Assembly (NCBI GenBank): GCA_019677205.1
Contig: JAAMXY010000543.1
Location: 1-37,819, forward strand
Reading direction: 5' to 3'
Origin: Pinguiococcus pyrenoidosus
Taxonomy: Eukaryota; Sar; Pinguiophyceae; Pinguiochrysidales; Pinguiochrysidaceae
Length of the DNA: 37,819 bases
Shown: piece by piece, positions 21,392-31,040 of the stretch
Numbering within the stretch: the stretch's first letter is position 1
Layout: the number at the start of each line of letters is the position of its first letter
Notes under the pieces: generated by a model
What the model was told of the DNA's origin: nothing
Databases searched by the model: none
Seen by the model: the letters and a program-made list of their open reading frames with translations, nothing else
Position numbers and translations under genes: made by a program

Positions 21392-24300
21392 TCACTGCGA
21401 AGGCTGCGCTTGCCGATACGATCTCTTTACGGCCGCGCCCTTGAACATCGCCTTCAGCTCCGGGAATGCGTTTAGAATTCTCAAGGTGTTCTCGTTCGGC
21501 TTGATCCTCGCGTTGACCATGTCTTTGACCAAGGCCGCACACCGCTCCCTCGCGCCGTGACCCGCCAGCCAGTCCAGAATGATGTTGTATGTTGTGGCGT
21601 CCGGCTTGCAATTCTTTGCCGTCTTCATGCTCCGGAGGATGGACATCATTCCATCTGCCGCGCTCAGTGGCTTCACCCTGTGCGCCTGCAGGTAGAAATT
21701 GAGCGTGTGTGTGTTTGGGGGAACTCGCTCGCTAAGCATGTTCTTCAGAATCTGATTCGCGCCATCCAGGTCCTCCGCGTTGGCGTAGGCGCGAAGCAGC
21801 GTGCTGTAGGCACGCGAGTCGGGCTTTAGGCCTTGGTGCTGCATCCTCCTGAACACGTTCTCGGCCGACTCCGAGTCTCCTCGCCGCGCATATCCATTCA
21901 GCAGCACGTCGTAGGTGTAGCTGGTCAGCTCAATGCCCTGGCTTTCCATGTCCTGCACGAGGTTCTCGCACATCTCCATGTCGTACCGTCGCGAATAGTG
22001 TATCAATATGTCGTTGTACGACGCGGCATTTGGCTCCACGCGTGCATCGCGCATCTAGAGGGATCGTCAAAAGGGGATGAGACCATTCTGCGATGCGGCT
22101 GGAGCGATGTGGCTAGACCAAGCAACTGCGCGAACCTCCCGAAGGATGCGGAATGCCGACTGCACATCCCCCGTCCTTGCGTAGGCCGTCACGAGGGGAT
22201 TGTAGGTGCTCGCGTGCAGCAGCACTTCATTCTGCCGTGCCTTTCGGATCGCCGCCTCCGCGGCCTCCCTCTTGCCCGCGGTGCAGAAGGCATACACCAG
22301 GGCGGACATGGCCTTGTAGTCGGGCTTCACCCCGTACTTCAGCATCTCGAACAAGTGCGCCTGGGCGGCCTCTGGCCTCCCCGACTTGGACAACGCAATC
22401 ACCAGCGAGATGTAGAAAACCGCATCCCCCCGGATACCAAACTGGTTCATGCGCTCAAGGAGCTCCTGCGCCTTGTCCCCTAGCCCCTTCTGCGCATACG
22501 CGGACATGAGAGTCCCACACTGGTAGATGTCCATCCCAAAGCCAGCGTCGAGCTTGACATTCGTATACTTCTCCATCCGCTGAATGTCCCCAGACTTGTA
22601 GTAGTGGTGGACGACGGCGTTGTACGTCATCGCGTCGGGAACCACATGCGCCTTCTCCATCATCTTAAGGACGTCCTCCGCTCCGGTCGGCGATTCGGCG
22701 TCCAGGGCGGCAATGATGTTCGTGTACGTGGCAACATCTGCTTCGATGCCATCGCGGCCCATCTGGATCAAGAGCTCAGCCGCCGCGTCTAGGTCTCCTG
22801 CTCGAGCGAAGCCTCGGATGAGGGTGTTGTACATGTGTCGCGGGAGGAAGCCCTTCCGTTGTCGGATGGCCTCCACCAACTCCATGACGTCAGCAACCTT
22901 TCCCTGAACCACAAATGGCAAGATGGAAGGGGGGAGACGGAGCGAGGAGAGTACAGGTCAGGACGTAGGCGCAGACTTGGCGGCGCCCCAGCGTCACGAA
23001 CCTTGTCAGCGTGCGCAACCAGGAGAGCCGTGTGCATCTCGTCCGAAGGAGTCTGCCCGGCTTCGTGCATTTGGAGGACTACGCTGAGGGCCTCCGCGAG
23101 GCGACGCTGCTCAAGGTAGATCCCCACGACCGCTTCGGAAGCCACGAAGGGAAGCACGCCGCGGTTTCTCAGGCGGTCAAGCACGACCTTCAGGCCGTCG
23201 AAGTTGCCGGCCTTCCCGAGCATCCGGAGCAGCGGCACGTGGTCATCGGCGCTTCCGCTGCATTTCACCCGCTGCAGATACGACAGCATGAGCGTGCGAT
23301 TCGTGCCCCGCACGTGGCTCCCCACTTGCGCCAGGATGCCCTGCAGCATGTGCCCCGAGATGGCGATACCCTTGGCAGCGGCGGTGTGAAGCAACTTGGC
23401 CAGCGCTTGCGAGTCCTTGCTCTCCAAGCAGAATCTGAGCCGGGCCTCGAGCGCGCTCACCATCTCCTCGGGCGTGGCATCTATCTCCTCCATCGCCGTG
23501 CTGTACACCTCCTGACTCTTGGCATCCAGCTCCTCCATCATCTCTAAAATGCGCTGCTGCTTCGGGCCCTCCGCGCCTCCACCGCGCCGCCTCTCCCTTC
23601 GGAACAGCCTCATGACGCCGATCTCGTCCCCCTGCACCAAGATGAAGCGTCACCTCATCCCCATCGACGAGCACCGAGGGCACTGGCAGGTGCCTTGCAT
23701 GTCACTGGCAGGTGCCTTGCATCTCACCTCTCTGATCATCGCCTTCACAATTTTCTTAAAGGCCGCCACCGGCACATCTTGCTCGGCTTCTCTGAGCCAG
23801 TCCAGCACTTCCTTTGCCTTGTCGAGGCCCTTCTTGTCCTCCACCAAGCGCAGCAGCTTGCCCGTCCACTCGCCCGCCAGCGGAATGTGCGCCTGCATCA
23901 TCTTCATCATCGTCTGCTCCATGCCATCCGCGTCCGCCAGGTCATGAAACTTCCTCAGCGTCGGCACATACGTGCCATGGCGGCCGCTGAAAGGGAGATA
24001 CAGAAGACGGCGAAGCAGCTGCTGCGACTCGTCGGTCGGGAGCGCCTCAGCTGTCTTCAGCACTGTCCGCACCGTGTGCTTATCCGCCGCCACGCCCGAC
24101 TCTCGCATGTAGCGGAGCACGCCGAGCGCCTTCCGAAAGCCTGAGGAGCCACGCTCAGCGCCAAAGCCTCCAAAGATCACAGCGGAAACACAAACAAAGT
24201 GCACACCTGCACCGCCCGGGACCGCCAAATTGCGCGAGATCAGCGCGCGCCGAGAGCGCAGCGCGAGGCACAGCGGCCTCAAATGCCTAGACGGAAGCAT
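21392..24300 (-). CDS. Pentatricopeptide repeat (PPR) protein, P class
   Basis: PPR proteins are helical-repeat RNA binders, almost always in mitochondria or plastids, that stabilise, cut or promote translation of organelle transcripts. Minus-strand exons: 24300-23728, 23631-23002, 22903-22136 and 22054-21392; introns 96, 98 and 81 nt, all phase 0; 877 residues. The start (MLPSRHLRPLCLALRSRRALISRN) is Arg-rich without acids, as in organelle targeting peptides. Clear 35-residue repeats run from about residue 405 to 830. Examples are MYNTLIRGFARAGDLDAAAE, TYNAVVHHYYKSGD, SYNDILIHYSR, TYDVLLNGYARRGDSESAE and AYSTLLRAYANAEDLDGAN. The exon 3-4 join restores one unbroken repeat. The N-terminal 400 residues have weaker helical repeats. 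No DYW, E or SMR domain follows. It is divergent to the MRG gene. Confidence 0.93.
23682..23725. repeat. 22-bp tandem duplication inside PPR intron 1
   Basis: Two adjacent 22-bp copies starting ACTGGCAGGTGCCTTGCAT differ at one position (23682-23703 and 23704-23725). They make up nearly half of the 96-nt intron at 23727-23632. The second copy ends at the donor, so the splice donor region was part of the duplicated block. Confidence 0.9.
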
Positions 24301-24609
24301 CGCGCCTTGAGATCCGCCGCTCCACTTGGCACCGGCGTCCAGCGGCGGCGCTTCGATGGCGCCAGAGTGCTAACGCGAAGCTGCGCATTCTCGGGGCGTA
24401 CTTTGGCTGTAGCATGGCTGGATTCCGTCCACTGACGAAATGAACTTTCTATCCACTCCTACTTCCCTCTAGTATCCGATATGTACCCACCCTTGCATAC
24501 TCGAGTAGGGTCGGGAGGAGCGCGAGTACCTTTCGTTGGCGCGACGAGGAGGGGTTTGAAATGAGCGGATCCGTCGTTGGGATATTGCTCGCCACCGCGG
24601 CCACTGAGC
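24301..24609. promoter_or_regulatory. Divergent spacer between PPR and MRG genes
   Basis: 309 bp separate the two start codons, so both promoters and 5' leaders are expected here. No TATA box or coding sequence is evident. Confidence 0.4.
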
Positions 24610-26248
24610 ATGCCTGCGCGCCGGCGCGCCAGTAGACAGTCGAGGAAGAATGACGAGGAGGTTCCTGAGGCCTCCGCGGATGCAACGCCAGAGGGTGAGA
24701 CGGCGGCGGCAGAGACGCGCCCAAAGAAGCGAGACAGACGCGGGGCGCCCGCGAAGAAGACCGCCACATCCCGGAAGCGCGGTTCCGCTAAGCTCAGCGA
24801 CGATGGAGACAAGCCCCCCGATGCAGCAGTAGAGGCGAAAGACGAGAAAAGCGGCGGAGACTCTCCTCCTGCGAAGAAAGCACGACGCGGATCCTCTAAA
24901 TCCCACAAGGCGTCCAAGCCGAAAGAGCTGGAGACGTATGAAGTGGGCGAAACCGTAAGTTTTCGAGCTTGCCTCTACTCTCTATGCTTTTTTTTTCTGC
25001 TCTTTTCTGCTCTTTTCTGCTCTTTTCTGCTCTTTCTCTGCTCTCCAATCGTTCACTGAGTAAGGCGCCCTTGTCTAGGTGTATGCGCGTGACCTTGATC
25101 GGTTGTACAAGGGCAAGGTGGTGCGAGCTCGGAACGACCCCTCCGTCGGACCGCAGTACTTCATCCACTTCCTCGGGTGGAACAAGAAATGGGACTCCTG
25201 GCAGTCGCCGCTCACTATGTGCAAGGACACGCCCGCCAACGAGCGCCGGGCGAAGGAGATGGGCAGCGGCAAGGGATCGGCTGGCAAGAAGGACCGCCGC
25301 GCAGCGGCAGCTGGGGAGGGGCAGGAGGAAGATGCGGACCAGCAAGCAGAGGAGCTGGAAAGGAAGCGGGCCAAGCGGCAGAAGCTAGCCAAGCAGCAGC
25401 TTTTTGACGATTCTGAGCTGCCGCAGATGAAGGTGAGGCCTGCTGCCGCTCGAGCGTGCCGTCTTCCTGGATCTCGTCCGGGACCTATCCCCCGGCTCAA
25501 TGAAATCTCCATGCCTTGCTCTGATCAGGTGCCCATGGCGATGTGCCTCAAGTCGGCGGCTGTTGACGACTGGGAGAAGGTGACGAAGCAGGGGCTGGTG
25601 GTCCCGCTGCCGCGCGCTTTGAGCATTGGCGACGTGCTGCAAGCTTTTGTCAAGTCCCGGGCGGACGCGGAGGAGGATGGCGACAACGGCACACAGCAAT
25701 TCGCGGACAGCCTCGAGCGCTACTTCAACGAGGGGGTCAGTGCGCTATTCCTGTACCGCGAGGAAGAGCAGCAGTGGAAGGAGGTCCGAAAGCGCCAGCT
25801 GACTCCGTCGAAGGTCTATGGGCCGGAGCATCTGCTGCGACTGCTGGTGAAGCTACCGTTCCTTGCGAGAACCATCTCCATGGTCCCCCGGCAAGTGCAA
25901 ACCCTCAAGCGTCACATCTCGGAGCTGCTGCAGTTCCTGCAGAAGAATCAGGATGAGTTCTTCCTGGAGGAGTACGTCATCTGCGAGAAACCCAAGTTTG
26001 GAACCAAGTTTCCCCAGAAGTACAAGGACGACATCGAGGATGACAAACCCGAGGAGCAAGTCTCAGAGTTGCAGGTCTGCATGGTGTGTACGGGGGCTGC
26101 GGATGCTGTGGAGACTGCAGACGCTGGAGCATCTTGCCAGGAAGCTGCGACGTCTGTCGAATCTGCTGATTCGGTGCGCGCTGCGCAGGCCTCGGAAACG
26201 GCCCCCGGGGTTGAGAATGCGCCAAGCTTGGCAGTGGAGGTGTCGTAG
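24610..26248 (+). CDS. MORF4L1: MRG15/Eaf3-like chromodomain and MRG-domain protein
   Basis: Nuclear chromatin subunit. In yeast and animals Eaf3/MRG15 reads H3K36 methylation and sits in both the NuA4 acetyltransferase and Rpd3S/Sin3 deacetylase complexes. Exons: 24610-24954, 25079-25432 and 25529-26248; introns 124 and 96 nt, phase 0; 472 residues. The start is the first ATG of the frame. Residues 1-105 are basic with likely nuclear signals (RPKKRDRR, PAKKAR). The chromodomain (about 108-180) spans intron 1: ETYEVGET joined to VYARDLDRLYKGKVV, then YFIHFLGWNKKWDSW, including the aromatic-cage tryptophans. A charged Lys/Glu linker follows, then the MRG domain (about 245-430: VDDWEKVTKQ, YFNEGVSALFLYREE, VYGPEHLLRLLVKLPF, FLQKNQDEFF). 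The Ala/Glu-rich tail of about 40 residues is unusual. Confidence 0.95.
24991..25045. repeat. 10-bp pyrimidine repeat in MRG intron 1
   Basis: Three perfect copies of TCTTTTCTGC (25001-25030) with degenerate copies on both sides lie in the first intron, upstream of the acceptor at 25077-25078. The run forms most of its polypyrimidine tract. Confidence 0.9.
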
Positions 26249-26796
26249 GCGTACGGATTGCCGTCGCTCTTGATGATCAGGCAAGGCTGCAGGCACAGCG
26301 ATGTGCAACGAATCCAGGCTCTTCATTCGCACGCATTCGCACGCCTTCTGGTTCCGGACATAAATTAGTGTTGGGTCTCTCCAGTCTAGCCTTTCGGTGG
26401 TGACCTTCCGTGGCGGCGCCCTTGACTGCGGCCGAGACTTTCCTGTAGTCTCCATCCTAAGCCGCGCCGGCACTACCGACCACGACCCAAAGCGTCCGCA
26501 GTCAGAGTGCGAAGAGACTCGCCCACAAGCCTCCCATTTCCTCCCAGTCCTTGACGGGAGCCAGGGAACGCAGAGCCGGGGCTCCAGGCCTCTCTCACGA
26601 AGCCATCTCCGTGGCTATCTTCTGTCAATGGCCACCCTCTTCCGACCGCAGATGATGGCGCGTATTCGCCGCTTGCGATGACGTTTGCAGTCAAGAGCGC
26701 GGCCTTGAACGGCTTTTTGCCATTCCAGGTTTGGTGAGGTCATCACGTGCATTGCGCTGATGACGTGTCCAGCGATCCCTTTCTTTTCCTCTTCGC
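26249..26796. other. Convergent spacer, no gene recognised
   Basis: 548 bp lie between the MRG stop and the stop of the small minus-strand gene. Short open frames exist on both strands, but none shows a family motif, a plausible start with splice sites, or the codon character of its neighbours. An ATAAAT at about 26360 could serve MRG polyadenylation. Confidence 0.5.
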
Positions 26797-27158
26797 TCAG
26801 GCGTCCTCTGGGTCCATGGCTCCCTCAGCTGTCGCCCCTGCGCCAGCGTCGTCTGCTTGCGCTCTCGCGAGGGCAACTGACGCCGTGGGATCGCCGCCGT
26901 CCACCCCTGCTGAGCTTCCAAACCCGTTGTCTGTCGCAGCAGCCTCCCTTTCGCGCTTCTCCCGCTCTAGTCGGGCCTTTTGCTGCTGCCGCAGGGCTGC
27001 CATGGCGAAGAGAGACGGCGTGGGGGGCACGCAGCCACACGCGCACCTGCGAATTCGAAGAACTTCTTAGACACCAGCGACACCCCCGGCACTTGGCCAC
27101 ATTTTCGCACGAACGTGAACTCATGCGTGCTTCCATCCGCAGCGACTCTCTGCATCAT
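26797..27158 (-). CDS. Small hypothetical protein with Arg/Glu helix
   Basis: Two minus-strand exons, 27158-27047 and 26996-26797, join in phase 1 across a 50-nt intron to give 103 residues. A second Met lies at 27155. The first half, THEFTFVRKCGQVPGVSLVSKKFFEF, looks like a compact conserved domain. The second half begins with a highly charged helix (LRQQQKARLEREKREREAAA) and ends Ala/Asp-rich (AMDPEDA). I do not recognise the family. Support comes from the clean phase match, the codon character and the position opposite the next gene. A further 5' exon cannot be excluded, because ATGCAG before AGAGTC could also be an acceptor. Confidence 0.5.
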
Positions 27159-27585
27159 TCAGAAACAAGGCGAGGGAGGCGCTGCGCGAAGAATGGGAAC
27201 GCGTGCAACGCGCGCCAGAACTGTCGAAAACCGCCTGCGCACGCACGTCTTCTGCTTCGCCACGCGGACAGATACGGGTGGGTGCAGACGACAGATACAA
27301 AGCATGGAAACAAGAGGTTTTCCGGTCGCTGGCGTCGAACACAATCCATTGGTCGAATCTAAAAAGGGAAGTGAATTTCGTATCTGTTATGGCTCCTCCA
27401 TTGGTAGGTGATGTTCTGCCGGACGATTTACCTTATATAATGGCTGAAGAAGCCAGGAAGATCACACCGTGGCCAAGTGGCCCTATTTCGTCTCTGTCCC
27501 CAGCCCGAAAAGGCGCGTTTGTGTGTTTGTGCTTCAGCCCCTCTCTGTCTGCTCCCGTTCGCGCCAGCCCTCCTTGAACATCAAG
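27159..27585. promoter_or_regulatory. Divergent spacer with TATA-like and ATTGG motifs
   Basis: 427 bp between two head-to-head genes. ATTGG (reverse CCAAT) occurs at 27348-27352 and 27399-27403. TATATAA lies at 27434-27440, 146 bp before the start codon of the plus-strand gene. That spacing and order (CCAAT then TATA) would suit a promoter for the 27586 gene. It is the only clear TATA box I found near a gene in the window. Confidence 0.45.
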
Positions 27586-28465
27586 ATGTCCATCACCGCA
27601 CCACAAGGGCCTCTGCTGGACCTGGGCGACGATGCGCCGGCCCAGGTGGAGGAGCCAGCGCCGGCCCCGCTCGAGGAAGCCGCTGTGACAGACGTGCCCG
27701 CGGAGGCCACGCAGGAGCCAACTGAGGAGATGCAGCACGGCAGTGCACCGGAGATGGTGGATGAGGACCTGGAGACGGACGAAGTCGCGCCGCAGACGGC
27801 AGGAGGAGCAGCAGAAGAAGAGGAAGAGGGAGAGGAGGACCCGAGCGAATCGGTCAGCAGCAGCGCCGAGAATGTGATTCCGCCGCCGGTGCGGAACGGG
27901 CTTCGCTCTGCGCAGCAGCTGTGGCTGCTGGGCTTCAACCGCGCCAAGGAGCTGGGCGCTGCGGGGGTGCAGGCGGTGCAGGAGTCTCAGGCCTACAACG
28001 CGGTGAAGACCAAGCTGCAGGAGGCCAACGACTCCGAGGCCATGGGGAAGATCAAGGCCGGTGCGGCGTCCGGCTGGAACACGGTGAAGAGCACCTCGGC
28101 GAGTGCGTACGAGGCGTCGCGCCCGACGCTGGAGAAGGTCAAGACCACGACGGTCGGCGCGGTGGAGGCCGCGCGGCCCCACCTGGAGCGGGTCGGCCGC
28201 ACCACGGTGGAAGTGGCGCAGAAGGTGAGCAAGCCGTCGATCGCGTGTTGCCTACGAAGTCGATCGCCGTGGAGCCGCACGGAATGTCCCGGCCACGCGA
28301 CTTAGATATCCGGGGTGGCTGCAGGGATTGGAGACCGCTGCGGGTGCGACCAAGAAGGGATTCGACGTCGTCAAGGAGACCGTCACCGGCGGCAAACCAG
28401 GAGATGGAGAGAACGGCGGAGCCGGCAGCGGCCCCGGGCAGGCAGGAGGCTCCCAGACGGTGTAG
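27586..28465 (+). CDS. Acidic protein with amphipathic-helix repeats (LEA/perilipin-like)
   Basis: Exons 27586-28224 and 28325-28465 (intron 100 nt, phase 0) give 259 residues. Residues 1-100 are acidic and probably disordered, with Ala, Pro and long Glu runs. From about 105 to 240 the sequence forms amphipathic helices in loose 11-residue periods. Examples are AYNAVKTKLQEA, GWNTVKSTSASAYEA, TLEKVKTTTVGAVEA, GRTTVEVAQK and GATKKGFDVVKETVTGG. Alternating Lys/Thr/Val faces like these occur in synucleins, perilipins, apolipoproteins and group-3 LEA proteins, which fold on lipid surfaces or under water stress. No signal peptide or membrane segment is present. Function is inferred from pattern only; a lipid-droplet or membrane-coat role and a desiccation role are equally possible. 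It ends 49 bp from the convergent NPL4-like gene. Confidence 0.75.
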
Positions 28466-28514
28466 AGCAAGGGCGTTACTACGTCGAGACCACTAGGGTT
28501 TCAGAAGCGCATCC

Positions 28515-29070
28515 TTAGTCGTCTTCATCGTCATCTTCGTCGTCATCATCGTCTTCGCCTAGAGCGGCTTCGACCTGCGCCTTGAGCTGGCGAGGCACGG
28601 GCTGGTGCTTGCGGACCGCTGTGCAGATGTGTTTGAGAACGCCCTTATCAAGGAGCCTTTGCTCATTGAGCTTGCAGAGGATGTCAAAGTTTCTGATGCG
28701 ACGTTGGAACTGGACGTCCTTCCCGGAAGAGAAGAGGCAGCGATGCAACGTCTGGACCAGGTCGCCGTGCTTGCCGAAGTCCTTGGGGATGCCGGACAGA
28801 AGCTTCGTCTCGTGCTGATGAATCGGCACGGGGACCATGAAAAGGTCTGGATCCACCGTGTCCGTCTCCTTGTTCCCGAAGCGCACGGGCTCCGTCGTCT
28901 TCACAGTGCTCTCCGTGCTTCCGGGCGTCAAGCGGAGCACGCGTTCGTGGGCCATCATCACCGCCTGCCGAGACACGGTGAGGGGCGTCTCCCACACGCA
29001 CTTGCGTCCCGTTCCGGAGGCTTCTCCGCCGCGCCGCTCGTCGTCCTCGTCGTCCTCGTCGTCTTCATCG

Positions 29071-29102
<32 letters not shown>

Positions 29103-30165
29103 GTCTTCGTCACTCGGCGATACGCGGAAGGTCACGAACTTGGCTCCAAACTCACGTCCATACCTTTCCATGGCCCACGTCTGCAGGGCGATCGCCACCG
29201 CCAGGTCTCCGTCCCGCAACATCGTGTCCCGATCTTCATCGTCATCATCCGAGTAGCTGAAAACCCAACCAACGGGCCGCAGATGAAGCCACTCCGCCAC
29301 CTCCAATTTGCACGCGAGCTTGCTGCTCTTGAGGTAGGCCGCCAGCGACTTCGCATCGCAATACGCGTTGCCTTCGCGAGGCCGGGGCAGCTCGACGCAG
29401 AGCTCTGCCATAGCCGAGCGCGTGTCCCGATCGTGGTAGCCCAGCAGCAGCGCCCAGTGCGCAACCTCGAAGTCGTCACGAAGCACGCGGTGGCCGAAGC
29501 GCTGGACGATGGGGAACGAGACGCTCGCTCCGTCGATCAGCGCGCCCACCTGGCGCTTGACCTTGAAGCGGCGCTCCTCCTCCGCCTGCAGGTCCCGCAT
29601 ATCTCGCGCTCGGCCACCGGCAGCAGGCGCCGGAGGCGGCGGTCGCAGGAGATCCGGGAAAGGAACGAAGCCCGAGGCCTCCGCGGCGGCTCTCTTCTCG
29701 TCCTCGCGGATCTTGGCCTTGTCTTCCTTGGCCTTGAGCGCCGCTTTCCTCGCGAGCTCTCGGGACAAGTACAGGAAGTCGCCGTTCTTCAAACCGAGGC
29801 TGGAAGCCGTCGCGTCCTGCGCCGTTTCAGAGAACAGGGACGCAAGTCAGCTCCGCACGGCTCCGGCACCGCAGGAGAGTTGAAAGATACTCTCCGCGTC
29901 TCTTCACACAACCGCTCCTCGAGCATCTGCTTCGCACCGCATCGAGCTCCCTGGTCTGCGCGGCGTCCAGGAACACTTGTTCGCCGCCGTCGGCGGCTTC
30001 CCGAAGCGCAGTCTCCAGCTGCTTCTTGAGCTGTCCGGCCGCGTTCACTTGCACTCTGCTGGTGGCGCCGCTGCCCAGGCGCACCCGCAGGGTGAGGTTC
30101 TCGCTGGAGCAGAGCTGGAGCAGCAGGCAAAGCCCCAGCCCCACTCGCGCGCCTGGACTCAGCAT
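28515..30165 (-). CDS. NPL4-like protein with N-terminal UBX/UBL fold, possible signal peptide
   Basis: NPL4 with UFD1 recruits ubiquitinated clients to the Cdc48/p97 unfoldase. Minus-strand exons 30165-29938 and 29816-28515 (intron 121 nt, phase 0) give 509 residues. Residues 22-95 match the NPL4 ubiquitin-like domain (NLTLRVRL, GLKNGDFLYLS). A charged linker follows, then an MPN-like region (about 165-330: ASVSFPIVQRFGHRV, VAEWLHLRPVGWVFSYSDD, FGAKFVTFRVS, VSRQAVMMAHE). The NPL4 zinc-finger cysteines are not visible. Long Asp/Glu runs occur within and at the C-terminus (GEDDDDDEDD). Residues 1-21 (MLSPGARVGLGLCLLLQLCSS) look like a secretory signal. However, the same DNA also reads as an 82-nt intron (GTGAGCG donor, CTGCTCCAG acceptor) that would remove it. 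Closest known role: p97 adaptor; family assignment is fairly sure, location is not. Confidence 0.8.
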
Positions 30166-31040
30166 CGCGGCCGCCGAACGCTCACAGGCGCCAAACTCCA
30201 CGCGGAGTCGCGAGAGGATCGTCTCTGTCTGCCTCGGCAACGCGGGACAGAGAGCGGTCGTTGCTGCCCGCCCTTCCCGGCGATGGTTTTGCTCGCGGAG
30301 TGGCCTGAGGAGGTGGCAGGCGTGGTGGTGTGGGATCATGCCATGCAGACTGGACCAGTGCTATGTGGGGCAGAGGGAAAGGAAGGGGGGTGGGGATGAG
30401 GCGTGGCGTTGTCAAGCCTTTCTATTTCTAGCAAGAGTCGCGTGAACCGAGAAGGGCGCAAGGGAAAGGCCGAGACGGAGAGGGGAAGGGTATCGTGCAC
30501 GGCAAGTGGGATCAGCGTCTTCTTGTTGTGGGACGGTATCATCCTCAGCATCAAGGATGCTGAAATGCTGAAATGCTGAAACTGCGGTAGACAGATGTGC
30601 GCTCTTTCTTCATGAACTTGACCCGCTGCGCTCAACATTCCTGCTTGCTTCTGCCGCCAATTCTTTCGGCCAACACCAATGCTGCTGATGTTCCACTTTT
30701 CCAAGAGCTTTATCACACCAAAGTCGTCGTCTCGTCTATGCTCTCTTTGGAAGACATGCACCCTTCTCTGCTTTCCTTGCAGCGCAAAGCCAACGTAGAA
30801 AGGTTGTCGCTTCGTCCTGGAAGAGCATCGCAGAAACAGAGATTCTGCAGACTTCCCGCTGCCGGTACGTCCACGTCCGCTTGCGTAACTCAGCAAGCCC
30901 CTCGCGGTCTCTGTGAACGTCATTGTACATCAAGGAGGAAGAAGAAAACGGAAAAGAGGAGGAAGAAGAACAAGAAGAACAGAAACTGGCAAGCTTGGCG
31001 TGTGCTTGTCCCCAGTGCGTCCGCGCCTTGGCCCATTCGT
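30166..31040. other. Spacer upstream of NPL4-like gene, no gene recognised
   Basis: 875 bp hold the 5' flank of the NPL4-like gene and the 3' flank of the next minus-strand gene. A minus-strand frame of 195 codons (30336-30923) is open but lacks family motifs, shows no splice context and reads as low-information sequence. Three tandem copies of ATGCTGAA lie at 30557-30580, and a purine-rich GAAGAA tract lies at 30930-30985. Confidence 0.5.

Noticed and set aside
20685-21560. Long forward frame with histone-H1-like Lys/Ala repeats
   Set aside because: It is the 15-bp repeat of the giant gene read in another frame. The PEPRPP frame continues an unbroken exon with matched motifs on both sides.
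30336-30923. 195-codon minus-strand ORF
   Set aside because: No recognisable domain, no splice context, and it covers a low-complexity spacer and a short 8-bp repeat. I could not separate it from chance.
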